DNA of 64,000 nucleotides from Colletes latitarsis (Eukaryota > Arthropoda > Insecta > Hymenoptera > Colletidae). The stretch lies in contig NW_027488365.1 in assembly GCF_051014445.1 (NCBI RefSeq), positions 41,116,001-41,180,000 on the forward strand. Reading direction: 5' to 3'. Within the stretch, counting starts at the first letter, position 1. Every line of letters begins with the position of its first letter. The notes under the pieces were generated by a model. That model was not told the origin of the DNA. It saw only the letters and a program-made list of their open reading frames with translations, and searched no databases. The position numbers and the translations under genes are program-made. Positions 23,751 to 32,126 of the stretch are shown here, in pieces.

Positions 23751-25627
23751 TAATTAATGGCCGCGCCAGCCTCCTCCCGGCCGTCCGTCCCCGTAGCACC
23801 GTCCACCTCCATGGAGGACGATGCCACCGCCCTCGGCACCGGAGCCGGTGCAGCCCGCCTCTTCCTCTCCTTCCGGGAGGGGGGGGAGCACTTCTTGCTC
23901 CCCACCCTGTGATCGGCTGGCCTCCCCATGTCCGCACACAGCGGGCAGTGGGGGGCCGCCGAGCACTGGCTCGCACGGTGCTCTTTGGCACCGCAGCGGT
24001 AACACTGACCGCTGCGGTCCACCGGCGAGGTGCACCACTGCCTCACGTGCCCCAATTCGAGGCAGCGGTGACACTGGAGCGGGCGCGGCGCGAGGATTTC
24101 CACTCGCGCCGAAACCCACCCCACCAACACCCTCCCGGATTCCGCCACCTTACGGGCGGCGGAAAGGGGGCACCGGGCCCACACCGACCCGAGGCCGGAG
24201 GGCGACCTGCGGATCTCTCCGATCCGCAGGTCCTCCACAGGACAGTCCCCCGCCCTCGCAAGGGCACGGGACACATCCTGTGCGCTGACCGAGTCGTCCA
24301 GCCCACAAACGCGCATCTCCGTGCGCTTCGTGGGCCGGGCGACCCGGACACCTCGTTCGCCCAGCTGCTCCCGGAGCCTCTGGGCAAGACGATCCGCCTT
24401 CGCGCCGCCTTCTGCACCGGGGATCTCCAGCAAGAGACACCCGGTCACGGCCCTCTTCGCCCTCACGGAGGCGATGCCCAGCTCTTCCAGGGAGATATTC
24501 TCCCTGGCGAGCCGCATCGCCTCCGCGAGGGTCAGGTCGCCCCCCTGCGCAACGGTCAGCGTCACCGCTGCCGTTTTTGGGGGACGACCTGGTCGTGCCT
24601 TCCCGACCTTCGCGGCCTTTACCTTGGCCGCCGGCGGCGGAGGCGGAGGCTGCGGCTGCGAGGCCTTCCTCGCCGCCCGCTTCGCCTTCCGCCCCACCAC
24701 CTCACTCCACGCCACCCCCCCTTGGGAGGGTGCTGTGGAGGACGCGACCACCGCGACCACGGGTACACCACCCCCCTTGGGGGTCGCGACCCGGGGCCCT
24801 GGTGCCGCAACACTGGGCGGAGCCTTCACTCCGCCCTTCTTTGCCCTCGCCGACTGTACCGGAACAGGTCGGGGAGGCACCGCCTTCCTGCTGACCGCTC
24901 TTCCGGCGAGGAGCTCCTCCCGGAAGGCGGCCAGCTTGCCATCAATCATGTCCCCAATCCTCCTCAGAAGATCGTCTTCTGAGGAGGACGGGGACTTCTT
25001 CACGGGCGGAGTGCGGGTGGAGGGGCCCGCGGTGCCCCGCACCACTGCCGCCGCACTCCGCTTATTTACCTCCGCCGAGGGACGCGGCGGTGGAGGAGGA
25101 GGGAGGATGGGAGGGAGGGCCGCGCTGTTCCACAGCGCCTCTGCCCTCCTCCTCCCCTGTCGCTCCTCCTCCAACAGGAGCTGCAGACGGGCGTTCCGCC
25201 CTCTGAGCTCCCGCGCCGCCTCCCTCATTTCCTCCGCCGCGGCCTTCAGGACCTCCGCGCCACCGCTTTTCTGCCCCTTAAAGGCGCAGGCAGCGGCGAC
25301 TTTCTCCACCCGCCTCAGGGACGAGGAGATCCTCTCCGATATCTCCTCAGTCACCTCGTCCCTGAGGCAACTCAGCCTCACCGACGGGCTCATCGCCCCG
25401 CCCACCTCGACGACGGCCTGCCCCGTCCTCTTCCTCTTAGAGCCTATGTGGCTCGTGCTGGAGGAGAAGGACGAGACCGACGCCGTCTCGTCGTCCTCCT
25501 CCACCCTCCACGAAGCCGGACCTGGCGCTGAGTGGGGCGCGAGCGCCGCCACCCTAACCCCAACCCCGTCTCCGTCCTCCCCAACCGACAAAACCCGCCC
25601 CATCCCCATTTTATTTTCTGTGTCCAT
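23750..25627 (-). CDS. ORF1 protein, gag-like zinc-knuckle RNA-binding protein (copy A4)
   Basis: 625 residues from the ATG at 25627. An in-frame GTG at 25663 is less likely because the homologous start in A5 is the ATG. The N-terminus is acidic and Ser-rich; a predicted helical region (about 75-160) holds many Glu/Arg heptad-like stretches; a Pro/Ala/Lys-rich basic linker follows; three zinc knuckles lie at about 519-532, 542-555 and 561-580. R1-clade ORF1 proteins bind element RNA and form RNPs. The stop TAA overlaps the ORF2 ATG by one base. Confidence 0.93.
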   Translation of the reverse strand: MDTENKMGMGRVLSVGEDGDGVGVRVAALAPHSAPGPASWRVEEDDETASVSSFSSSTSHIGSKRKRTGQAVVEVGGAMSPSVRLSCLRDEVTEEISERISSSLRRVEKVAAACAFKGQKSGGAEVLKAAAEEMREAARELRGRNARLQLLLEEERQGRRRAEALWNSAALPPILPPPPPPRPSAEVNKRSAAAVVRGTAGPSTRTPPVKKSPSSSEDDLLRRIGDMIDGKLAAFREELLAGRAVSRKAVPPRPVPVQSARAKKGGVKAPPSVAAPGPRVATPKGGGVPVVAVVASSTAPSQGGVAWSEVVGRKAKRAARKASQPQPPPPPPAAKVKAAKVGKARPGRPPKTAAVTLTVAQGGDLTLAEAMRLARENISLEELGIASVRAKRAVTGCLLLEIPGAEGGAKADRLAQRLREQLGERGVRVARPTKRTEMRVCGLDDSVSAQDVSRALARAGDCPVEDLRIGEIRRSPSGLGSVWARCPLSAARKVAESGRVLVGWVSARVEILAPRPLQCHRCLELGHVRQWCTSPVDRSGQCYRCGAKEHRASQCSAAPHCPLCADMGRPADHRVGSKKCSPPSRKERKRRAAPAPVPRAVASSSMEVDGATGTDGREEAGAAIN

Positions 25628-26012
25628 AATAGTCCCACGAGATGGTCGGAAATAAAGGTCCACCCGGGCAGAGCCGCCTTACACGGGTAAGCCTAATACT
25701 CCGGGGGTTCGGCAGGTTCCCCGGAGGTGGTCGCTTGGGATTGGGCCTTCTCCCCCAACCATGCATCCCATCGCCGCGCACCATAGCTTAGGATTGGAGG
25801 GCGATTTTATAGAGTCGCCATACTCGTGGCCCAGGCGGTTAAGCCAAGACCCCCGTTCCTCCTGCCGTCACGTACCATTCACAAAACCAATAGGGAATTG
25901 TGAATGGGTCGTTGTGACGACCAACAGGAGGCTTACGGTGTGTGTATGACTCGGGTACCCCGGGTTCGTTAAGCCCGTACTGCAGCTGAAAGGCTGGCAG
26001 CCCCTGAGGGGA

Positions 26013-26133
26013 GACTGCCGGGCCTGGCGCTTCAAATCGCTCCAAGCAGGTTCCTGCCCGCCCGGGACCGCCCCCACCCCCGCGCGACGGTCGACGCGGT
26101 GCCGGTACATCACCGCGTGCGACCGCGCGAGCA
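26013..26133 (-). mobile_element. Element H, middle segment, between A4 and A5
   Basis: Begins with the right copy of the A4 target duplication (26013-26024). It continues with about 110 bp of ORF2 in the region between RT thumb and knuckle, and ends at the left target duplication of A5 (26134-26146). It is the only spacer between two full-length elements in opposite orientation. Confidence 0.92.
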
Positions 26134-26146
26134 GGTCCATGGGCGG
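26134..26146. repeat. Target-site duplication of A5, left copy
   Basis: GGTCCATGGGCGG is found here before the A5 5' end (with one extra T at 26147) and at 32127-32139 directly after the A5 poly(A). It is a 13-bp perfect duplication inside the ORF2 of H. Confidence 0.95.
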
Positions 26147-26147
26147 T

Positions 26148-26531
26148 CCCTCAGGGGCTGCCAGCCTTTCAGCTGCAGTACGGGCTTAACGAACCCGGGG
26201 TACCCGAGTCATACACACACCGTAAGCCTCCTGTTGGTCGTCACAACGACCCATTCACAATTCCCTATTGGTTTTGTGAATGGTACGTGACGGCAGGAGG
26301 AACGGGGGTCTTGGCTTAACCGCCTGGGCCACGAGTATGGCGACTCTATAAAATCGCCCTCCAATCCTAAGCTATGGTGCGCGGCGATGGGATGCATGGT
26401 TGGGGGAGAAGGCCCAATCCCAAGCGACCACCTCCGGGGAACCTGCCGAACCCCCGGAGTATATAGGCTTACCCGGGTAAGGCGGCTCTGCCCGGGCGGA
26501 CCTTTTCTTCCGACCTGCTCGTGGGAATATT
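26148..26531 (+). promoter_or_regulatory. 5' leader / probable internal promoter region of A5
   Basis: About 384 nt of leader, conserved in A1, A4, B1 and B3 and in part in B4. It begins with a CCCCTCAGGGG hairpin and contains the conserved blocks CGTAAGCCTCCTGTTGGTCG, ACGTGACGGCAGGAGGAACG and GACTCTATAAAATCGCCCTC. Non-LTR elements of this clade carry promoter and translation signals in the leader; which block does what is not visible. The last about 75 bases follow the B version. Confidence 0.6.
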
Positions 26532-28409
26532 ATGGAGTTCAATATTAAAACGGGGATGGGACGGGGTAAGTCAGAGGGGGAGGACGAAGGCGGTGTTGGG
26601 ACTGGAGTGACGGCGCTCGCGCCGCCTCCAGCGCCTGGCCCGGCTTCGTGGAAGGTGGAGGAGGACGACGAGACTGCGTCAGTCTCGTCCTTCTCCTCCA
26701 CCAGGAGCCTCATAGGCTCTAAGAGGAAGAGGGCGGGGCAGGCCGTCGTCGAGGTGGGCGGAGCGATGAGCCCGTCGGTGAGGCTGAGTTGCCTCAGGGA
26801 CGAGGTGACCGAGGAGATATCGGAGAGGATCTCCTCGTCCCTGAGGCGGGTGGAGAAAGTCGCCGCTGCCTGCGCCTTTAAGGGGCAGAAAAGCGGTGGC
26901 GCGGAGGCCCTGAAGGCCGCGGCGGAGGAAATGAGGGAGGCGGCGCGGGAGCTCAGAGGGCGGAACGCCCGTCTGCAGCTCCTGTTGGAGGAGGAGCGAC
27001 AGGGGAGGAGGAGGGCAGAGGCGCTGTGGAACAGCGCGGCCCTCCCTCCCATCCTCCCTCCTCCTCCACCGCCGCGTCCCTCGGCGGAGCTAAATAAGCG
27101 GAGTGCGGCGGCAGTGGTGCGGGGCACCGCGGGCCCCTCCACCCGCACTCCGCCCGTGAAGAAGTCCCCGTCCTCCTCAGAAGACGATCTTCTGAGAAGG
27201 ATTGGGGACATGATTGATGGCAAGCTGGCCGCCTTCCGGGAGGAGCTCCTCGCCGGAAGAGCGGTCAGCAGGAAGGCGGTGCCTCCCCGACCTGTTCCGG
27301 TACAGTCGGGGAAGGCAAAGAAGGGCGGAGTGAAGGCTCCGCCCAGCGTTGCGGCACCAGGGCCCCGGGTCGCGACCCCCAAGGGGGGTGGTGTACCCGT
27401 GGTCGCGGTGGTCGCGTCCTCCACAGCACCCTACCAAGGGGGGGTGGCGTGGAGTGAGGTGGTGGGGCGGAAGGCGAAGCGGGCGGCGAGGAAGGCCTCG
27501 CAACCGCAGCCTCCGCCTCCGCCGCCGGCGGCCAAGGTAAAGGCCGCGAAGGTCGGGAAGGCACGACCAGGTCGTCCCCCAAAAACGGCAGCGGTGACGC
27601 TGACTGTTGCGCAGGGGGGCGACCTGACCCTCGCGGAGGCGATGCGGCTCGCCAGGGAGAATATCTCCCTGGAAGAGCTGGGCATCGCCTCCGTGAGGGC
27701 GAAGAGGGCCGTGACCGGGGGTCTCTTGCTGGAGATCCCCGGTGCAGAAGGCGGCGCGAAGGCGGATCGTCTCGCCCAGAGGCTCCGGGAGCAGCTGGGC
27801 GAGCGAGGTGTCCGGGTCGCCCGGCCCACGAAGCGCACGGAGATGCGCATTTGTGGGCTGGACGACTCGGTCAGCGCACAGGACGTGTCCCGTGCCCTTG
27901 CGAGGGCGGGGGACTGTCCTGTGGAGGACCTGCGGATCGGAGAGATCCGCAGGTCGCCCTCCGGCCTCGGGTCGGTGTGGGCCCGGTGCCCCCTCTCCGC
28001 CGCCCGTAAGGTGGCGGAATCCGGGAGGGTGTTGGTGGGGTGGGTTTCGGCGCGAGTGGAAATCCTCGCGCCGCGCCCGCTCCAGTGTCACCGCTGCCTC
28101 GAATTGGGGCACGTGAGGCAGTGGTGCACCTCGCCGGTGGACCGCAGCGGTCAGTGTTACCGCTGCGGTGCCAAAGAGCACCGTGCGAGCCAGTGCTCGG
28201 CGGCCCCCCACTGCCCGCTGTGTGCGGACATGGGGAGGCCAGCCGATCACAGGGTGGGGAGCAAGAAGTGCTCCCCCCCCTCCCGGAAGGAGAGGAAGAG
28301 GCGGGCTGCACCGGCTCCGGTGCCGAGTGCGGTGGCATCGTCCTCCATGGAGGTGGACGGTGCTACGGGGACGGACGGCCGGGAGGAGGCTGGCGCGGCC
28401 ATTAATTAA
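26532..28409 (+). CDS. ORF1 protein, gag-like zinc-knuckle RNA-binding protein (copy A5)
   Basis: 625 residues from ATG 26532. Residues 1 to about 63 match the B1/B3 version (MEFNIKTGMGRGK, then the SSTRSLIGSK block). From the following basic block on they match A4. A Glu/Arg-rich helical region, a Pro/Ala/Lys linker and three zinc knuckles (C519-X2-C-X4-H-X4-C532, C542-X2-C-X4-H-X4-C555 and a third from C561) follow. The stop TAA at 28407-28409 shares its last base with the ORF2 start. No frameshift or nonsense codon is seen. Its role is RNA binding and RNP formation, inferred from the family. Confidence 0.94.
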   Translation: MEFNIKTGMGRGKSEGEDEGGVGTGVTALAPPPAPGPASWKVEEDDETASVSSFSSTRSLIGSKRKRAGQAVVEVGGAMSPSVRLSCLRDEVTEEISERISSSLRRVEKVAAACAFKGQKSGGAEALKAAAEEMREAARELRGRNARLQLLLEEERQGRRRAEALWNSAALPPILPPPPPPRPSAELNKRSAAAVVRGTAGPSTRTPPVKKSPSSSEDDLLRRIGDMIDGKLAAFREELLAGRAVSRKAVPPRPVPVQSGKAKKGGVKAPPSVAAPGPRVATPKGGGVPVVAVVASSTAPYQGGVAWSEVVGRKAKRAARKASQPQPPPPPPAAKVKAAKVGKARPGRPPKTAAVTLTVAQGGDLTLAEAMRLARENISLEELGIASVRAKRAVTGGLLLEIPGAEGGAKADRLAQRLREQLGERGVRVARPTKRTEMRICGLDDSVSAQDVSRALARAGDCPVEDLRIGEIRRSPSGLGSVWARCPLSAARKVAESGRVLVGWVSARVEILAPRPLQCHRCLELGHVRQWCTSPVDRSGQCYRCGAKEHRASQCSAAPHCPLCADMGRPADHRVGSKKCSPPSRKERKRRAAPAPVPSAVASSSMEVDGATGTDGREEAGAAIN

Positions 28410-28411
28410 TG
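28407..28411 (+). promoter_or_regulatory. TAATG stop-start overlap between ORF1 and ORF2
   Basis: The ORF1 stop TAA and ORF2 start ATG share one A. The same TAATG is kept in A1, A3, A4, B1 and B3, within ATTAATTAATG in the A copies. In the related silkworm element SART1, UAAUG couples ORF2 translation to ORF1 termination. The same use here is an inference from position and conservation. Confidence 0.85.
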
Positions 28412-31400
28412 CCGCCCCGCCTCCTCCTCCAGGCCAACCTCAACCACTGCCGCGCGGCACAGGACTTGATGTCCCAAGTCCTCGCGGAGTGGGGGGTTGG
28501 CCTGGCGGTCGCCGCCGAGCCGTACCGCGTCCCTGATCACCCTCATTGGGTGGGCGACGCGGACGGCTTGGTGGCGACGGTATGGGGAGGGGGCGACGGG
28601 TCCCCACCGTTCTCCTTGTTGGAGCGCGGTCGGGGATTCGTCGCCGTGGACTGGGGGGGAGTCGCTGTGGTGGGGTGCTACATTTCGCCCCGTAGCGGTC
28701 ACGCTGCGTTCGAGCTGTACTTGGCCGAGGTCGCGGCATGCGTGCAGCGCTACGCGGCCCGGCCGGTGCTGGTCCTGGGGGATTTTAATGCCAAGTCGGT
28801 GGCTTGGGGATCCCCCAGGACCTCCGTTCGCGGCGGGATCCTGGGCGATTGGGCGGCGGGGCTCGACCTCCGGGTATTGAACCGGGGGTCGGAGCACACA
28901 TGCGTGCGGCGATATGGGGGGTCCATCGTGGATGTTGGATTCGCGACCCCCAACGCCGTGCGCATGGTGTCGGGTTGGCACGTGGTCGCGGGGGCAGAGA
29001 CACTCTCCGATCACCGGTACATCCGGATGGAGGTCTCTGCCGCCGCGAGTGCATCGCGACACGGCCGCCTGCGTGGCACCCCACCACGCCGCTGGGCGCT
29101 TCGGCGCCTGGACAAGGACGCCCTGATGGCAGCTGCCCTCGCTGCAACTTGGCCGCAGGGAGCGGCCGAGTTGCCGAGCATAGAGGAGGAGGTCGCCCGG
29201 CTCGGAGCATTGGTCGCGGGCATTTGCGACGTGGGGATGCCTCGGGTCGGGCGGGCTTCTCCTCGCCGGGCGGTGTACTGGTGGTCGGACGCGATCGCGG
29301 AGTTGCGAGTCGCGACTGTCCGCGCCCGACGCCAGTACACCCGCGCGCGCCGTCGTCAACGTACAGGCGACGGCGTGGCGCGAGCGAGGGCAGCTGATGA
29401 CCTGTATGGAGCATACCGCGTGGCGCGGGTTGCTCTGCAGGTCGCCATCAAACGGGCCAAGACCCAGGCATGGAAGGAGCTCCTCCAGACCCTTGATGAC
29501 GATCCATGGGGGCGCCCATATAAGGTGGTGCTGAATAAGCTCCGCCCGTGGGCGCCCCCCGTCACCGAGGGTCTTGACCCCCGGCTGCTGGAGGACGTGG
29601 TCAATACACTCTTCCCAATTGGGGAGAGGGGACCGCGTCCTCCGGCGGCGGCGGCTGTCCCAGTGGAGTGGACGGTCGAGCTGGGGGTCACGCAGGAGGA
29701 GCTGGCAGCGGCCATCAGACGGCTCGGGGTTCGTAACACGGCCCCGGGTCCGGATGGTGTGCCCGGCCGGGTTTGGGTCTTGACCCAGGGCGTCCTTGGG
29801 GCCGACCTCAGGCGGTTGTTCGACCGCTGCCTGAGGGACGGGCGATTCCCCCCCAGTTGGAAGGTGGCGAGGATGGTCCTCCTCCGGAAGGAGGGTCGGC
29901 CCGCGGAGTCTCCCTCCGCATACCGGCCCATTTGTCTCCTCGACGAGGTGGGCAAGCTCTTCGAGCGTGTGATTGCTGCCCGCCTCGTCGAGCACCTGTC
30001 GCGGGGTGATCCCGGTCTGGCCGACTGCCAGTTCGGTTTCCGGGGGGGCCGATCGACTATCGACGCGATAGGTCGTGTGAGGGCCCTCTCGGAGGCGGCC
30101 GTCTCCCGGGGAGGGGTGGCATTGGCAATATCCTTGGATATTGCCAATGCCTTTAACACCGTCCCCTGGGAAGAGATAAGGAGGGGGCTCGAATATCATC
30201 GAGTCCCCCCTTGTCTCAGGGCGGTCGTCGGGGATTATCTCCGCGGCAGGTGGATCGAGTATCCGGGCCGGGATGGTGATATGCGGAGGGAGGTGTACTG
30301 CGGTGTTCCGCAGGGGTCGGTCCTCGGGCCACTCCTGTGGAACATCGCGTACGACTCGGTGTTGCGGGCCGGCCTCCCCGACGGCGTCAGCACGGTGTGT
30401 TATGCGGATGACACACTGGTGCTGGCCGTCGGGGCGCACTGGGGGATGGCCATGCGTCGCGCGGAGGAGGGGTCGCAACGCGTCGTCGACCGGATCAGGG
30501 GGATGGGGATGACGGTGGCGGTCCATAAGACCGAGGTGATTGCGTTTCATTCACCTCGGCAGGATCCGCCACCCCCTCTGATCCGGGTGGGTGGGGCTGA
30601 CATCGAGGTGAAGCCCCAGATCAGGTATCTAGGGCTGATCCTCGATAGCCACTGGCGTTTCGAGCAGCATTTCCGCTGCCTGGTCCCCCGGTTGGAAAGG
30701 ATAGTTGCGGCTCTGGGCCGGATCCTGCCCAACCTGGGGGGCCCGGCGGGCCGAGTTCGTCGCCTCTATGTGGCAATGGTCCAGTCGGTGGCCCTATACG
30801 GGGCCCCCGTCTGGGCGGACGACCTGGCTGCCTCCCGGCGCAGCATGACTATGCTGCGTCGGGTGCAGAGGCGCATGGCGCTCAGGGTCGTCCGCGGGTA
30901 TCGGACCATGTCACATGAGGCGGCGACGGTTCTAGCGGGGATGCCGCCCATGGACCTGCTCGCGCGGTCGCACGCGGTGATGTACCGGCACCGCGTCGAC
31001 CGTCGCGCGGGGGTGGGGGCGGTCCCGGGCGGGCAGGAACCTGCTTGGGGCGATTTGAAGCGCCAGGCCCGGCAGTCCGTGTTGCTCGCGTGGCAGGAGA
31101 GGCTGGCTCTGCCAACCGCGGGGCACCGGACTGTCGGGGCTGTTCGGCCACTCCTGAAGGAGTGGCTGGACAGAGGCCATGGCAGCCTCACCTACCGGAT
31201 GGCACAGGTATTTTCCGGGCATGGCAGCTTCGGAAGATACCTGTGCCGGATAGGGAAGGAGCCGACGGCGCGTTGCTGCCACTGCGACGCTGAGCAGGAC
31301 ACGGCGGATCATACCCTGGAGGTATGCCCCGCGTGGGAGGGGGAGCGCCGTGTCCTGGTCGGCGTCGTCGGGCGGGATGTCTCGCTGCCGGGCGTGGTGC

Positions 31401-31591
31401 GCGCCATGCTCGGCAGCGAGGAGAAGTGGAGGGCCGTGGCCTCCTTCTGCGAGAACGTAATGTTGCAGAAGGAGGCCGCGGGGAGGGAGCGCGAGCTTCA
31501 GCGGCGCGCTGAAGCTCGCGCTCGTGCGGTGGCCCGAGGTCGTCGCCCGGTCGCGAGGCGTCGCGGGCGGCCGCCTCGGCGTGGCGGATGA
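28409..31591 (+). CDS. ORF2 protein, APE endonuclease / reverse transcriptase (copy A5)
   Basis: 1060 residues with the same domain order and key residues as the A4 protein: Asn10, Glu37, Asp125, Asn127 and Asp201-His202 in the endonuclease, Asp577 in RT motif A, YADD at 665-668, and CCHC at 956-973. The C-terminal tail is very Arg-rich. The catalytic machinery appears complete, so the copy could move itself and, in trans, other family RNAs. A 34-bp DNA palindrome covers motif A (30118-30151). The endonuclease is expected to set the target; the surrounding satellite junctions hint at what that target is. Confidence 0.95.
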   Translation: MPPRLLLQANLNHCRAAQDLMSQVLAEWGVGLAVAAEPYRVPDHPHWVGDADGLVATVWGGGDGSPPFSLLERGRGFVAVDWGGVAVVGCYISPRSGHAAFELYLAEVAACVQRYAARPVLVLGDFNAKSVAWGSPRTSVRGGILGDWAAGLDLRVLNRGSEHTCVRRYGGSIVDVGFATPNAVRMVSGWHVVAGAETLSDHRYIRMEVSAAASASRHGRLRGTPPRRWALRRLDKDALMAAALAATWPQGAAELPSIEEEVARLGALVAGICDVGMPRVGRASPRRAVYWWSDAIAELRVATVRARRQYTRARRRQRTGDGVARARAADDLYGAYRVARVALQVAIKRAKTQAWKELLQTLDDDPWGRPYKVVLNKLRPWAPPVTEGLDPRLLEDVVNTLFPIGERGPRPPAAAAVPVEWTVELGVTQEELAAAIRRLGVRNTAPGPDGVPGRVWVLTQGVLGADLRRLFDRCLRDGRFPPSWKVARMVLLRKEGRPAESPSAYRPICLLDEVGKLFERVIAARLVEHLSRGDPGLADCQFGFRGGRSTIDAIGRVRALSEAAVSRGGVALAISLDIANAFNTVPWEEIRRGLEYHRVPPCLRAVVGDYLRGRWIEYPGRDGDMRREVYCGVPQGSVLGPLLWNIAYDSVLRAGLPDGVSTVCYADDTLVLAVGAHWGMAMRRAEEGSQRVVDRIRGMGMTVAVHKTEVIAFHSPRQDPPPPLIRVGGADIEVKPQIRYLGLILDSHWRFEQHFRCLVPRLERIVAALGRILPNLGGPAGRVRRLYVAMVQSVALYGAPVWADDLAASRRSMTMLRRVQRRMALRVVRGYRTMSHEAATVLAGMPPMDLLARSHAVMYRHRVDRRAGVGAVPGGQEPAWGDLKRQARQSVLLAWQERLALPTAGHRTVGAVRPLLKEWLDRGHGSLTYRMAQVFSGHGSFGRYLCRIGKEPTARCCHCDAEQDTADHTLEVCPAWEGERRVLVGVVGRDVSLPGVVRAMLGSEEKWRAVASFCENVMLQKEAAGRERELQRRAEARARAVARGRRPVARRRGRPPRRGG
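30118..30151. repeat. 34-bp near-perfect palindrome over RT motif A
   Basis: The arms GGCATTGGCAATATCC and its complement flank a central TT. The palindrome encodes LAISLDIANA around the catalytic Asp. The same sequence is at 1625-1658 (A1), 11622-11655 (A3) and, with one arm mismatch, 22008-22041 (A4). A1 and A3 carry the centre in the opposite orientation, which changes the codon before Asp from Leu (TTG) to Lys (AAG). Confidence 0.9.
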
Positions 31592-32104
31592 CCTAGGCTG
31601 GGAGGGGGGTCCTGAGGGGACCTTCCTCCCGCCAGGCGGCGCCGGGTCGGACCGGTTGGGGGTAGGAGTGCCTCCCCCTACCGGTCCGACGCAAGGGGAG
31701 GCACCCTCGGCGGTCTGGTGCGGCCATGAACGCCCGGCCGCCGAGGGGTGGAAACGGGGTCGCGGGCGGTTGCGAGTTGGGGCTCGCAGCCGCCACTAAA
31801 CGCGGCCCCGGGACGGATAGCGGCGGGATGGAGTGGCCCCGTCCCGCCGCTATGCAGTGTGTCTACTGGGGGGACCGATTGTCCTCCCGGGGGATGGGCG
31901 CGAAAGCGCGGGCACGGGGAGGATACCGGAAGAATGCTTCGAGCGATTCCCGGTATCCTCCCAAAGCGTGCCGAAGGGTCACCGTGGGGTTTTTAGTGGG
32001 TAGGTCCCGCGCCTGTCGTTGTACGGGCGCGGGGAATCCCACACACCCCTCCCACCTCTCCCCAAGGAGGTGGGAGGGAGTCTTTCGAAGATTTTCCCCA
32101 CGAC
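31592..32104 (+). promoter_or_regulatory. Hairpin-rich 3' UTR of A5
   Basis: At least six strong inverted repeats follow one another: 31647-31689 (TCGGACCGG arms), 31702-31750, 31817-31853 (ATAGCGGCGGGA arms), 31917-31962 (GGGAGGATACC arms), 32006-32033 and 32047-32078 (CCCTCCCACCTC arms). They recur in A1-A4, H and the B copies. Such 3' structure is where R1/R2-type reverse transcriptases recognise their own RNA, so this is the likely recognition region. It ends in GATTTTCCCCACGAC before poly(A). Confidence 0.75.
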
Positions 32105-32126
32105 AAAAAAAAAAAAAAAAAAAAAA

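Larger units (their letters stand above)
20024..26011 (-). mobile_element. Full-length intact R1-clade element, copy A4
   Basis: Poly(T) 20024-20051, 3' UTR to 20567, ORF2 20568-23750, ORF1 23750-25627, leader to the CCCCTCAGGGG 5' end at about 26001-26011, and one extra base before the target duplication. Both ORFs are open and the duplication is perfect, so this is a young insertion and potentially autonomous. Confidence 0.95.
26148..32126 (+). mobile_element. Full-length intact R1-clade element, copy A5
   Basis: 5' end CCCTCAGGGGCTGCC at 26148, leader to 26531, ORF1 26532-28409, ORF2 28409-31591, 3' UTR to 32104, poly(A) 32105-32126. Both ORFs are open. About 26,455-26,720 match subfamily B while the rest match A, so it is a mosaic. 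It is a candidate source element. Confidence 0.95.

Noticed and set aside
25627..25663. Upstream GTG start for A4 ORF1 (and the same at 5204-5240 in A1)
   Set aside because: The in-frame extension lies in the leader and is not kept in A5, whose homologous start is the ATG.
28406..30550. A 714-codon open frame antisense to ORF2 of A5, and the same at 21609-23753 opposite A4
   Set aside because: It mirrors ORF2 in GC-rich DNA with few stop codons, has no recognisable domain, and is broken in the older copies. I treat it and all other antisense frames over ORF1/ORF2 as by-products.
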